Shown here: positions 51,846-63,154 of the stretch, in pieces | How the letters are laid out: each line of letters starts with the position of its first letter | How positions within the stretch are numbered: position 1 is the stretch's first letter | Assembly: GCA_017654935.2 (NCBI GenBank) | Contig: CM065691.1 | Location: 33,575,925 to 33,639,924, forward strand | Direction: 5' to 3' | DNA from: Phymorhynchus buccinoides | Taxonomy: Eukaryota > Mollusca > Gastropoda > Neogastropoda > Raphitomidae | Length of the DNA: 64,000 nt | Translations under genes and position numbers: made by a program | The notes under the pieces: generated by a model | The model's database searches: none | Seen by the model: the letters and a program-made list of their open reading frames with translations, nothing else | Told to the model about the DNA's origin: nothing

Positions 51846-52165
51846 GAACTACTAAGACTCTTCGATTCAAATTTTCATCTTGAATTGCGTGGCAGCAGAA
51901 GACTTTGATGAACTACTAAGACTCTTCTATTCAAATTTTCATCTTGAATTGCGTGGCAGCAGAAGACTTTGATGAACTACTAAGACTCTTCTATTCAAAT
52001 TTTCATCTTGAATTGCGTGGCAGCAGAAGACTTTGATGAACTACTAAGACTCTTCTATTCAAATTTTCATCTTGAATTGCGTGGCAGCAGAAGACTTTGA
52101 TGAACTACTAAGACTCTTCGATTCAAATTTTCATCTTGAATTGCGTGGCAGCAGAAGACTTTGAT
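51846..52165. repeat. 64-bp minisatellite, 5 copies, in the SLC6 3' UTR
   Basis: Units start at 51846, 51910, 51974, 52038 and 52102 (GAACTACTAAGACTCTTC...) and are nearly identical. The array begins 28 bp past the SLC6 stop codon on the minus strand and is therefore likely transcribed as 3' UTR. Confidence 0.95.
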
Positions 52166-52193
52166 GGTCATCTGAGGAATGTCCTCGTGGTGA

Positions 52194-52382
52194 TTACAAA
52201 CGTACGGACTCCTGGATCTTCTCGAAGGCCGTGTTGTCGTAGGCGGCGCCGTGTTCAGGACCATTCACGGGACCCCCCTTCTCCCCCTGCACGGTGAAGG
52301 GGAGGGTGGCGGGGGCGTAGCGGCCCGTTCGGTTCTCCGGTTCAGCAGGGCCCCAGTCGGGCTGAGGCTTGAAACATCCAGG
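52194..52382 (-). CDS. SLC6 terminal exon: cytosolic tail and stop
   Basis: After acceptor GATCTGTTCCAG, 62 codons and TAA. Starts PGCFKPQPDWGPAEPENRTG, ends AAYDNTAFEKIQESVRL. GC-rich codon use contrasts with the AT-rich surroundings. The last four residues (SVRL) could fit a PDZ ligand; this is speculative. Confidence 0.92.
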   Translation of the reverse strand, partial: PGCFKPQPDWGPAEPENRTGRYAPATLPFTVQGEKGGPVNGPEHGAAYDNTAFEKIQESVRL

Positions 52383-55300
52383 CTGGAACAGATCATTATT
52401 ATATGTGACCTAGCATTAAGTTGCTGGCTAGTTTCTCACAACAGGCTTGCAAAGTCAAAAATCTCATTTTTTGTCAATTTTGAGTTATGGGTAGTACTAT
52501 TTTTGTGTTCTATAACATCTTATCTTTCATACTAAATAAAGGATAATCTTTACTATGGTCTCTAAATGGTCTTATGAGTGTTTTGAAACGAGTAGGTCAA
52601 TGCATTTACTAGGCCTAAAGCTAGGCTAGACATTAGACTGTGTTTTCTCAAAATGGCCGACGCTCACCCTACTAAATTTAATTAAATGCTAATAACTCGG
52701 GAACGGAAAAAGATACAAGAATGGTTCTTGTATAATTGGAAAGAGAATTGTCTGAAGTTGTCAATTGTGTAATTTTCTCAGAATAGTCAGTTTGACACTT
52801 AATGTCCCTTTCGTGGTGCTGAGTCACATACTATTTCTTTTCGATTGGAAATCGAATAATATTTAGGAAAATTTTCACTTTTTGAAGGCAGTTTATTTTA
52901 GGCATACACTACAGATCAACGGTATCACAATCTTGAACTTAATTAACATAAGCCTATTTCCCAATTTGAAAAATAAAATAACATTAATTAACGAACTGCA
53001 AAATCTCCTCTACCTCTTTTTTTTTGCAATTCGGAAAAACAGCCTACGGGAGGACAACGGTGTGATGAGAAATATTGACCCCCTAGAAAACTGAGACCAT
53101 GGTCAATAGTCTCCAGTGAAAGTAGACCCAGGTCATTATTTATATAGTTGTATAGTACACGTTTCTATGGAAAAAAGTGTAGAAATCTGATCCGGGTCTA
53201 TTTTCTCCTGGAGACTATTGATCAAGGTGTCACCATTCTACGGGGGAAGTAGGGGAGAGTTGGGGGGAGGGTGTCACTATTTTTCGCAACACCAAATCTG
53301 AAATGAACGAAAGGCGGCTACCGCGTGAATTATGGCGACTTCGCACGTACAGGCCTGTTAGTTTGTCGGACACATTACCAAGCTGACCCCTCGTTCTTTT
53401 TGACTTACCACGCAGTGTCTGGACGATGTCTATGATGACGATGATGAGGAAAATGGTTACTTACCACGCCGAATCGGACCATCTGGACGATGTCAACGAT
53501 GACGATGATGATGGAAATGGTTACTTACCACGCCGAATAGAACCATCTGGAGGATGTCAACGATGACGATGATGATGGAAATGGTTACTTACCACGCCGA
53601 ATCGGACCACCTGGACGATGTCAACGATGACGATGATGAGATGGAAAAATGGTGGTTACTTACCACGCCGAATCGGAACATCTGGACGATGTCAACGTGA
53701 ACGATGAGGATAATGAGGGAAATGGTGACTTACCACGCCGAATAGGACCATCTGGACGATGTCAACGATGACGATGATGATGGAAATGGTTACTTACCAC
53801 GCCGAATCGGAACATCTGGACGATGTCAACGTGAACGATGAGGATAATGAGGGAAATGGTGACTTACCACGCCGAATCGAACCATCTGGAGGATGTCAAC
53901 GATGACGATGATGATGTAAATGGTTACTTACCACGCCGAATCGAACCATCTGGAGGATGTCAACGATGACGATGATGATGGAAATGGTTACTTACCACGC
54001 CGAATCGGACCATCTGGACGATGTCAACGATGACGATGATGAGGGAAATGGTTACTTACCACGCCGAATCGGACCATCTGGAGGATGTCAACGATGACCA
54101 TCAACGATCGATGATGATGGAAATGGTGACTTACCACGCCGAATCGGACCATCTGGACGATGTCAACGATGACGATGATGATGAGGAAATGGTTACTTAC
54201 CACGCCGAATCGAACCATCTGGAGGATGTCAACGATGACGATGATGAAGGAAAAATGGTGACTTACCACGCCGAATCGAACCATCTGGACGATGTCAACG
54301 ATGACGATGATGATGAGGGAAATGGTGACTTACCACGCCGAATCGAACCATCTGGAGGATGTCAACGATGACGATGATGATGGAAATGGTGACTTACCAC
54401 GCCGAATCGAACCATCTGGAGGATGTCAACGATGACGATGATGATGGGGAAATGGTGACTTACCACGCCGAATCGAACCATCTGGAGGATGTCAACGATG
54501 ACGATGATGATGAGGGAAACGGTGACTTACCACGCCGAATCGAACCATATGGACGATGTCAACGATGACGATGATGATGAGGGAAATGGTGACTTACCAC
54601 GCCGAATCGTGGATGTCAACGATGAGGGAAATGGTGACGTACCACGCCGAATCGGACCATATGGACGATGTCAACGATCTGGACGATGTCAACGTGAGGA
54701 TGTCACGATGAGGATAATGAGGGAAATGGTTACTTACCACGCCGAATCGAACCATCTGGAGGATGTCAACGATGACGATGGAGGATGTCACCACGATGAC
54801 GATGGATGATGTCAACGGACGAAATGAGTGGTGACTTACCACGCCGAATCGGACCATCTGGAGGATGTCAACGATGACGATGATGATGGGAAACGCCGTG
54901 ACTTACCACGCCGAATCGAACCATCTGGAGGATGTCAACGATGACGATGATGATGAGGGAAATGGGAGGATGTCAACGATGACGATGATGACCACGCCGT
55001 ATCGGACCATCTGGAGGATGTCAACGATGACGATGATGATGGAAATGGTGACTTACCACGCCGAATCGGACCATCTGGACGATGTCAACGATGACGATGA
55101 TGATGAGGGAAATGGTGACTTACCACGCCGAATCGGACCATCTGGAGGATGTCAACGATGACGATGATGAGGGAAATGGTGACTTACCACGCCGAATCGG
55201 ACCATCTGGAGGATGTCAACGATGACGATGATGAGGGAAATGGTGACTTACCACGCCGAATCGAACCATCTGGAGGATGTCAACGATGACGATGATGATG

Positions 55301-58300
55301 AGGGAAACGGTGACTTACCACGCCATATCGGACCATATGGACGATGTCAATGTGAACGATGGCAATGATATGGCTACTTACCACGCCGAATCGGAACATC
55401 TGGACGATGTCAACGTGAACGATGAGGATAATGAGGGAAATGGTTACTTACCACGCCGAATTGGACCATCTGGAGGATGTCAACGATGACGATGATGATG
55501 AGGGAAACGGTGACTTACCACGCCGAATCGGACCATCTGGAGGATGTCAACGATGACGATGATGAGGGAAATAGTGACTTACCACGCCGAATCGAACCAT
55601 CTGGACGATGTCAACGATGACGATGATGATGAGGGAAATGGTGACTTACCACGCCGTATCGGACCATCTGGAGGATGTCAACGATGACGATGATGATGGA
55701 AATGGTGACTTACCACGCCGAATCGGACCATCTGGACGATGTCAACGATGACGATGATGCTGAGGGAAATGGTGACTTACCACGCCGAATCGGACCATCT
55801 GGAGGATGTCAACGATGACGATGATGATGGGAAATGGTGACTTACCACGCCGAATCGGACCATCTGGAGGATGTCAACGATGACGATGATGAGGGAAACG
55901 GTGACTTACCACGCCGAATCGGACCATCTGGAGGATGTCAACGATGACGATGATGAGGGAAATGGTGACTTACCACGCCGAATCGAACCATCTGGACGAT
56001 GTCAACGATGACGATGATGAGGGAAACGGTGACTTACCACGCCGAATCGAACCATCTGGAGGATGTCAACGATGACGATGATGATGGAAATGGTTACTTA
56101 CCACGCCGAATCGAACCATCTGGACGATGTCAACGATGACGATGATGAGGGAAACGGTGACTTACCACGCCGAATTGAACCATATGGAGGATGTCAACGA
56201 TGACGATGATGAGGGAAACGGTGACTTACCACGCCGAATCGGACCATCTGGAGGATGTCAACGATGACGATGATGAAGGAAACGGTGACTTACCACGCCG
56301 AATCGGACCATCTGGACGATGTCAACGATGACGATGATGATGGAAATGGTTACTTACCACGCCGAATCGAACCATCTGGAGGATGTCAACGATGACGATG
56401 ATGATGGAAATGGTTACTTACCACGCCGAATCGGACCATCTGGACGATGTCAACGATGACGATGATGAGGGAAATGGTTACTTACCACGCCGAATCGGAA
56501 CATCTGGACGATGTCAACGTGAACGATGAGGATAATGAGGGAAATGGTGACTTACCACGCCGAATAGGACCATCTGGACGATGTCAACGATGACGATGAT
56601 GATGGAAATGGTTACTTACCACGCCGAATCGGAACATCTGGACGATGTCAACGTGAACGATGAGGATAATGAGGGAAATGGTGACTTACCACGCCGAATC
56701 GAACCATCTGGAGGATGTCAACGATGACGATGATGATGTAAATGGTTACTTACCACGCCGAATCGAACCATCTGGAGGATGTCAACGATGACGATGATGA
56801 TGGAAATGGTTACTTACCACGCCGAATCGGACCATCTGGACGATGTCAACGATGACGATGATGATGGAAATGGTTACTTACCACGCCGAATCGGACCACC
56901 TGGACGATGTCAACGATGACGATGATGATGGAAATGGTTACTTACCACGCCGAATCGGACCATCTGGACGATGTCAACGATGACGATGATGATGGAAATG
57001 GTTACTTACCACGCCGAATCGAACCATCTGGAGGATGTCAACGATGACGATGATGAAGGAAACGGTGACTTACCACGCCGAATCGAACCATCTGGACGAT
57101 GTCAACGATGACGATGATGCTGAGGGAAATGGTGACTTACCACGCCGAATCGAACCATCTGGAGGATGTCAACGATGACGATGATGAGGGAAATGGTGAC
57201 TTACCACGCCGAATCGGACCATCTGGAGGATGTCAACGATGACGATGATGAGGGAAATGGTGACTTACCACGCCGAATCGAACCATCTGGAGGATGTCAA
57301 CGATGACGATGATGATGAGGGAAACGGTGACTTACCACGCCATATCGGACCATATGGACGATGTCAATGTGAACGATGGCAATGATATGGCTACTTACCA
57401 CGCCGAATCGGAACATCTGGACGATGTCAACGTGAACGATGAGGATAATGAGGGAAATGGTTACTTACCACGCCGAATTGGACCATCTGGAGGATGTCAA
57501 CGATGACGATGATGATGAGGGAAACGGTGACGTACCACGCCGTATCGGACCATCTGGAGGATGTCAACGATGACGATGATGAGGGAAATAGTGACTTACC
57601 ACGCCGAATCGAACCATCTGGACGATGTCAACGATGACGATGATGATGAGGGAAATGGTGACTTACCACGCCGTATCGGACCATCTGGAGGATGTCAACG
57701 ATGACGATGATGATGGAAATGGTGACTTACCACGCCGTATCGGACCATCTGGACGATGTCAACGATGACGATGATGCTGAGGGAAATGGTAACTTACCAC
57801 GCCGAATCGGACCATCTGGAGGATGTCAACGATGACGATGATGAGGGAAATGGTGACTTACCACGCCGAATCGGACCATCTGGAGGATGTCAACGATGAC
57901 GATGATGAGGGAAATGGTGACTTACCACGCCGAATCGAACCATCTGGAGGATGTCAACGATGACGATGATGATGAGGGAAACGGTGACTTACCACGCCAT
58001 ATCGGACCATATGGACGATGTCAATGTGAACGATGGCAATGATATGGCTACTTACCACGCCGAATCGGAACATCTGGACGATGTCAACGTGAACGATGAG
58101 GATAATGAGGGAAATGGTTACTTACCACGCCGAATTGGACCATCTGGAGGATGTCAACGATGACGATGATGATGAGGGAAACGGTGACGTACCACGCCAT
58201 ATCGGACCATCTGGAGGATGTCAACGATGACGATGATGAGGGAAATAGTGACTTACCACGCCGAATCGAACCATCTGGACGATGTCAACGATGACGATGA

Positions 58301-60487
58301 TGATGAGGGAAATGGTGACTTACCACGCCGTATGATGATGGAAATGGTGACGCCGACCATCTGGAGGATGTCAACGATGACGATGATGATGGAAATGGTG
58401 ACTTACCACGCCGAATCGGACCATCTGGAGGATGTCAACGATGACGATGATGAGAGGGAAATGGTGACTTACCACGCCGAATCGGACCATCTGGAGGATG
58501 TCAACGATGACGATGATGAGGGAAATGGTGACTTACCACGCCGAATCGGACCATCTGGAGGATGTCAACGATGACGATGATGAGGGAAACGGTGACTTAC
58601 CACGCCGAATCGGACCATCTGGAGGATGTCAACGATGACGATGATGAGGGAAATGGTGACTTACCACGCCGAATCGAACCATCTGGACGATGTCAACGAT
58701 GACGATGATGAGGGAAACGGTGACTTACCACGCCGAATCGAACCATCTGGAGGATGTCAACGATGACGATGATGATGGAAATGGTTACTTACCACGCCGA
58801 ATCGAACCATCTGGACGATGTCAACGATGACGATGATGAGGGAAACGGTGACTTACCACGCCGAATTGAACCATATGGAGGATGTCAACGATGACGATGA
58901 TGAGGGAAACGGTGACTTACCACGCCGAATCGGACCATCTGGAGGATGTCAACGATGACGATGATGAAGGAAACGGTGACTTACCACGCCGAATCGGACC
59001 ATCTGGACGATGTCAACGATGACGATGATGATGGAAATGGTTACTTACCACGCCGAATCGAACCATCTGGAGGATGTCAACGATGACGATGATGATGGAA
59101 ATGGTTACTTACCACGCCGAATCGGACCATCTGGAGGATGTCAACGATGACGATGATGATGAGGGAAATGGTGACTTACCACGCCAAATCGGACCATCTG
59201 GACGATGTCAACGTGAACGATGACAATTATATGATGAGGGACATGGTTACTTACCACGCCGAATCGGACCATCTGGACGATGTCAACGTGAACGATGAAG
59301 ATGCTGAGGGAAACGGTGACGTACCACTCCGCATCGGACCATATGGACGATGTCAACGAAGACGGTGATGCTGAGGGAAACGGTGACTTACCACGCCGAA
59401 TCGGACCACCTGGACGATGTCAACGTGAACAATGAGGATGATGAGGGAAATGGTGACTTACCACGCCGAATCGGAACATCTGGACGATGCCCACGATGAC
59501 GATGAGGGCGATGGGCACGGATACCATGACCCAGCCCAGCCCCTGCACCCAGTCCTCGAACACGTAGCCCGCGTAGCTGGCCTTGGTGTACTGCACAGCC
59601 CCGATGATGATGATGAACTGAAACAGCACACACAGCAGCACATACAATTCACAAATAAAGAATGTGCCATGTTCGCCTTCATGACCCTACACTCACACAG
59701 TACACATCAACAATGGTGGAGAGGACGACATACAAACAAATCAACATTTAATCAAGAGTGGCATAGCCTTCTAACCTTGAATGATGCTTTGCTTGTTTCC
59801 CTTTGGCTCTGATCCACTCATTGCTAGGTGATTGGCATCGTAATCAACTTTGGTGGAGGGGAGCTAATAAAAAAAAAGAGAGTTCTCCCCCTTTGTTCAA
59901 TTTCGTTATGTAAGACTTGCTTTCCTTTTACTTGAATAATAGAACCCTTCTTTATTTAGTGGCTTTGTTACCCAGCACGTTGGTTGTATGAAAGAGAAAA
60001 GAAGGTAGATGGCTGTACAGGGGAAATAGTGCGAAACCTTCTCCTTCTTCTTCAGTCGCTCAGACAATTTCCTGTCACTTATCAGCCCAGATGCGTCATG
60101 CTGCCTGTTCTGCGCCTAACTAAGAAATAGTTAGGCACAGCAAGTCCGGCTGGAGGAAATCTTTTTGAAAGTGTTTCTTGAAAAATAAAAGGCAGGAGAA
60201 TGGACCGGTAAGGCAGAAAGATAGTAGATGACAGTAAGCAAAGCGAAAAGGCAGAGTCAAAGAGAGTGACAGATTAGAGGAAGTTACAAGCACACAGCTT
60301 CCAGAAGGTGGTGGAACTAGTTATACAAAAGACCCCCCCACCCGGTATCCCCACGGGGGTCCTGGTGTGAAAGAGAAGGTACTCACAGCCACAGTAATGG
60401 GCGTGACGACCAGCCAGGTGACCAGCCAGTAGATGTTGGGCTTGTGTCCGACCATCATCTCCACGTCAGCGCAGAAATTTCTGAATC
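52194..60487 (-). CDS. SLC6 sodium:neurotransmitter symporter, last three exons (partial)
   Basis: Join of 60387-60487, 59462-59617 and 52194-52382 on the minus strand. Together they give about 147 C-terminal residues of a Na+/Cl- dependent plasma-membrane transporter. The first exon opens FRNFCADVEMMVGHKPNIYW (family pattern RF..DI..M.G..P..YW); then come the last two membrane segments (TM11-12) with the GYVFEDWVQGLGW motif, and a cytosolic tail with KPQPDWGPAEPENRTGRY, typical of SLC6 tails. Phases agree (1, 0, 0). The subfamily (glycine, proline or another amino-acid type) cannot be fixed from the C-terminus. Upstream exons lie beyond 64,000. The last intron is 7.1 kb and mostly a minisatellite copied from the exon-donor junction. 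Confidence 0.93.
52383..53420 (-). other. SLC6 last intron, acceptor-proximal part
   Basis: Unique AT-rich sequence plus a fold-back MITE at 53079-53246. No additional exon recognised. Confidence 0.6.
53079..53246. mobile_element. Fold-back MITE in SLC6 intron
   Basis: CCCCCTAGAA ... CAATAGTCTCCAG at the left is matched in inverse by CTGGAGACTATTGATC ... TTCTACGGGGG at the right. Length 168 bp, noncoding. Confidence 0.65.
53420..59461 (-). repeat. Exon-donor minisatellite, about 64-bp unit, roughly 90-95 copies
   Basis: On the minus strand each unit reads CATCGTCATCGTTGACATC, then CTCCAGATGGTCCGATTCG, GCGTG|GTAAGTCACCATTTCC. The first 48 bases align in frame with the last 16 codons of the exon at 59462-59617 (IVIVGIVQMFRFGV in the exon, IVIVDILQMVRFGV in the units) and the rest is the start of its intron with donor GTAAGT. 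GTAACC replaces GTGACC after GTAA in many units. Units vary in steps of 3 bp in the CATCAT run. Several multi-unit blocks are repeated almost exactly. Confidence 0.93.
59462..59617 (-). CDS. SLC6 penultimate exon (TM11-12 region), source of the minisatellite
   Basis: 156 bp, exactly 52 codons, phase 0 at both ends. Acceptor TGTGTGCTGTTTCAG|TTC, donor GGCGTG|GTAAGT. It encodes FIIIIGAVQYTKASYAGYVF, then EDWVQGLGWVMVSVPIALIV and IVGIVQMFRFGV. Confidence 0.93.
59640..60180 (-). other. SLC6 intron with dispersed repeat
   Basis: 59665-59900 is a repeat in inverse relation to part of 63560-63760 (ATGTTCGCCTTCATGACCCT; TTTGGCTCTGATCCAC; AATCAACTTTGGTGGAGG). A fragment also occurs near 33720-33780. 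No exon recognised. Confidence 0.6.
60180..60355 (-). repeat. Truncated AAG-tailed retroposon copy
   Basis: Only the half from AAAGGCAGGAGAATGGACCG to GTATCCCCACGGGGG is present; the tail half is missing. Confidence 0.75.
60387..60487 (-). CDS. SLC6 antepenultimate exon
   Basis: 101 bp: two bases of a split Gly codon, then 33 codons ending VVTPITVA. Acceptor CTGTTTGCAG, donor GTGAGT. The phase-1 start before FRNFC agrees with the usual SLC6 intron position just after the YG of TM9-10. Confidence 0.92.
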
Positions 60488-60790
60488 CTGCAAACAGATT
60501 GTTTTTTTAAAAATACTGTCGCCGTGGGATTGTGTCGCAGCGATAGCATTTCCCGTGATATACTGTCGCAGCAACATTATTATCTGACAAAAGTGGTCGC
60601 GCGAGAACCTTTTCACGAAAATTGTCCTATAAAGTAAGGTTGCTGTCCATAAAAGCATATTCTGCGACACTATTTTGTGACAGGACACTGTGAAATATTG
60701 TAATAATTGAATGTGGTCATTTGCGACAAGTTTCTACGTGAAATGTTGCTGTCAGAGTTGTTATTGTCTGCCATGCTCTGCCTTCGGGGA
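60488..60790 (-). other. SLC6 intron, GTCGC-rich segment
   Basis: Phrases ACTGTCGC, TGTCGCAGCGA and GCGACA recur in both orientations, akin to the units at 61500-62330. No exon recognised. Confidence 0.5.
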
Positions 60791-61445
60791 GAGTAAGGGT
60801 TAGGGTAAATTGTTAGGGTCTGGGTTAGGGTTCTACAGACCTGTGTAACACTATGTGTAAGGGTAAGGGTTAGGGTTAGGGAAGTTTTTTGTACAGACCC
60901 GTATCACACTATGAGTAAGGGTAAGGGTTAGGGTTAGTCAAGTTTGTACAGACCCGTATCACACTATGAGTAAAGGTTAGGGTTAGATTTTTACAGACCT
61001 TTACCACACCATGTGTAAGGGTTAGGGGTTAGGGTTTGGGTTAGGGTTTTTACAGATCTTAATCACATTGTGTAAGGTTAAGGATTAGTGTTAGGATTAG
61101 GTTTTAACAAACCTGTATCACACTATATGTAAGACTGAGGGTTAGGGTTTTTACATACTCTGTATCACATCGTGTAAGGGTAAGGGTTAGGGTATGGACT
61201 GAGTTTTTACAGACCTGTATCCCATTATGTGTAAAGATAAGGGTTAGGGTTAGGGGTTTTACATAACCCCTGTTAGTCTATGTTTAAGGGTTAGACGTTA
61301 GGGTTTTGGTATGTTTTTTTTAACAGACCTGTTGCACGCAACATGTAAAGGTAAGCGTTAGGGTTAGGGCTAAGGTTTTTACAGACATGTGTCATACTTA
61401 GTAGCTATGTTAGGGTAAGGGTTTGGGTTAAGGATTAGGGTTAGA
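60790..61445. repeat. Telomere-motif minisatellite, 45-60 bp unit
   Basis: About 11 degenerate units contain TTTTTACAGACCTGTATCAC, ACTATGTGTAAGGG and one to three TTAGGG motifs. ACAGAC-type starts fall at 60835, 60893, 60948, 60993, 61052, 61108, 61155 and 61209. It is interstitial and lies within an SLC6 intron if the gene continues to the right. Confidence 0.85.
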
Positions 61446-61499
61446 GCTTTACCAACGTCATCCCAAAACTGCTGCGACGGAATTTCCAAAATGTATGGA

Positions 61500-62170
61500 C
61501 ATTTCTCGTTAAATCACAGAAAATACTGTCGCATGACCAGCTGCAGTGTTTCACAGGGAAATACTGTCGCATGACCAGCTGCAGTGTTTCACAGGGAAAT
61601 ACTGTCGCATGACTAGGGGAAGACGGGGTAAAAAGCGCATGGGCGGGTAAGGAGCCCACCCCAATTATCTCATGAAATAAAGAAAATTTCAGTCAAATTT
61701 GCCCATGAGACGAATGCTAGACATTAACGCTCGTCTCATGGGCAAAATGAAACTGAAATTTGCTTCATTTCATGAGATAATTGGGGTGGGCTTCTTACCC
61801 GCCCATGCGCTTTTTACCCCGTCTTCCCCTAGCTGCAGTGTTTCACAGGGAAATACTGTCGCATGACAAGCTGCAGTGTTTCACAGGGAAATACTGTCGC
61901 ATGACAAGCTGCAGTGTTTCACAGGGAAATACTGTCGCATGACTAGCTGCAGTGTTTCACAGGGAAATACTGTCGCATGACTAGCTGCAGTGTTTCACAG
62001 GGAAATACTGTCGCATGACTAGCTGCAGTGTTTCTCAGGGAAATACTGTCGCATGACTAGCTGCAGTGTTTCACAGGGAAATACTGTCGCATGACTAGCT
62101 GCAGTGTTTCACAGGGAAATACTGTCACATGACTAGCTGCGGTGTTTCACAGGGAAATACTGTCGCTGCG
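61500..62170. repeat. 38-bp minisatellite split by a MITE
   Basis: Unit AAATACTGTCGCATGACTAG, then CTGCAGTGTTTCACAGGG. About 3 units lie left of the MITE at 61616-61829 and 9 to its right. Looser copies continue to about 62330. Confidence 0.95.
61616..61829. mobile_element. Palindromic TA-flanked MITE, copy C (214 bp)
   Basis: Inserted in a 38-bp unit: the unit's GACTAGCTGCAG became GACTA-[element]-TAGCTGCAG. This fixes the target duplication as TA. Confidence 0.95.
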
Positions 62171-62529
62171 ACACGATTTTACGGACGTTTCTCACTAAGC
62201 CCTGTCGCACTTCAGTATTTCACGGGACCGGGAAATTCTGTCGCACGGCACTATGTTTCCACGAACCAGCTGCAGTGTTTCACTGGAAATATTGTCGCTG
62301 CGACACGATTTTATGGGCGACGTGATTATATACGACAGCGGCGGGCTATGCAAACATTTGTTTATAGTGGATATGCCTTGCCCAGGGTACACCTCCAATC
62401 CAGGCCCTTTACTCAAAATGGCTTTTATCACTGGTTGACATTAGCCTGTAGAAAGGGCCAATAGTAAATGAGAGCTGTACTATACATGATATTCTACAGT
62501 ATTAGAATATCATCTTTCGTGGAAGACTA

Positions 62530-62743
62530 GGGGAAGACGGGGTAAAAAGCGCATGGGCGGGTAAGAAGCCCACCGCAATTATCTCATGAAATGAAGCAAA
62601 TTTCAGTCTCATTTTGCCCATGAGACGAGCGTTAATGTCTAGCATTCGTCTCATGGGCAAATTTGACTGAAATGTTCTTTATTTCATGAGATAATTGGGG
62701 TGGGCTTCTTACCCGCCCATGCGCTTTTTACCCCGTCTTCCCC
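62530..62743. mobile_element. Palindromic TA-flanked MITE, copy D (214 bp)
   Basis: Nearly identical to copies A and C; TA at 62528-62529 and 62744-62745. Confidence 0.9.
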
Positions 62744-62938
62744 TATGACTCTCGAACGCGGGGGAGCCCTTGCACCGGCTCCTGTGCTGCATGCACAGAG
62801 GGATTGGTTGGCCTTTGGGGACCTTCCCCCTACGCCAACTCCCGTCCTCAAATCCCTTTGGCCGAGAGAGTGGGGATGTACCCTGGGCAAGACATATCCA
62901 CGATAAACTAATTCTCGCCCAAGCCCGCCAGAATAGTA
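62744..62938. repeat. Spacer between MITE copies, GC-rich repeat
   Basis: GACTCTCGAACGCGGGGGAG ... GGGATTGGTTGGCCTTTGGG ... CCCTTTGGCCGAG. It resembles 51490-51590 and 63360-63470 in part, so it is a dispersed repeat, not a gene. Confidence 0.6.
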
Positions 62939-63152
62939 GGTGAAGACGGGGTAAAAAGCCCATTGGCGGGTGAGAAGCCCATGTTAATTATCTCATGAAA
63001 TAAAGCAAATTTCAGTCACATTTGCCCATGAGACGAATGCTAAGCATTAACACTCGTCTCATGGGCAAAATGTGACTGAAATTTGCTTTATTTCATGAGA
63101 TAATTGGCATGGGCTTCTTACCCGCTCATGGGCTTTTTACCCCGTCTTCCCC
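62939..63152. mobile_element. Palindromic TA-flanked MITE, copy E (214 bp)
   Basis: Same length and flanks; more diverged at the left end (GGTGAAGACGG) and in the arms (CCCATGTTAATTATC). Confidence 0.9.
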
Positions 63153-63154
63153 TA

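Noticed and set aside
53460..59460. Plus-strand frames reading MSTMTMMMxETVTYHAES as a repetitive protein
   Set aside because: They are translations of the minisatellite in the wrong strand and stop every few units; the minus strand matches the SLC6 exon.
53420..59461. CRISPR-like array
   Set aside because: Units are contiguous without unique spacers and the setting is eukaryotic and intronic.
60790..61445. A chromosome end
   Set aside because: The TTAGGG motifs are degenerate, embedded in a longer unit and followed by unique sequence and mobile elements on both sides.
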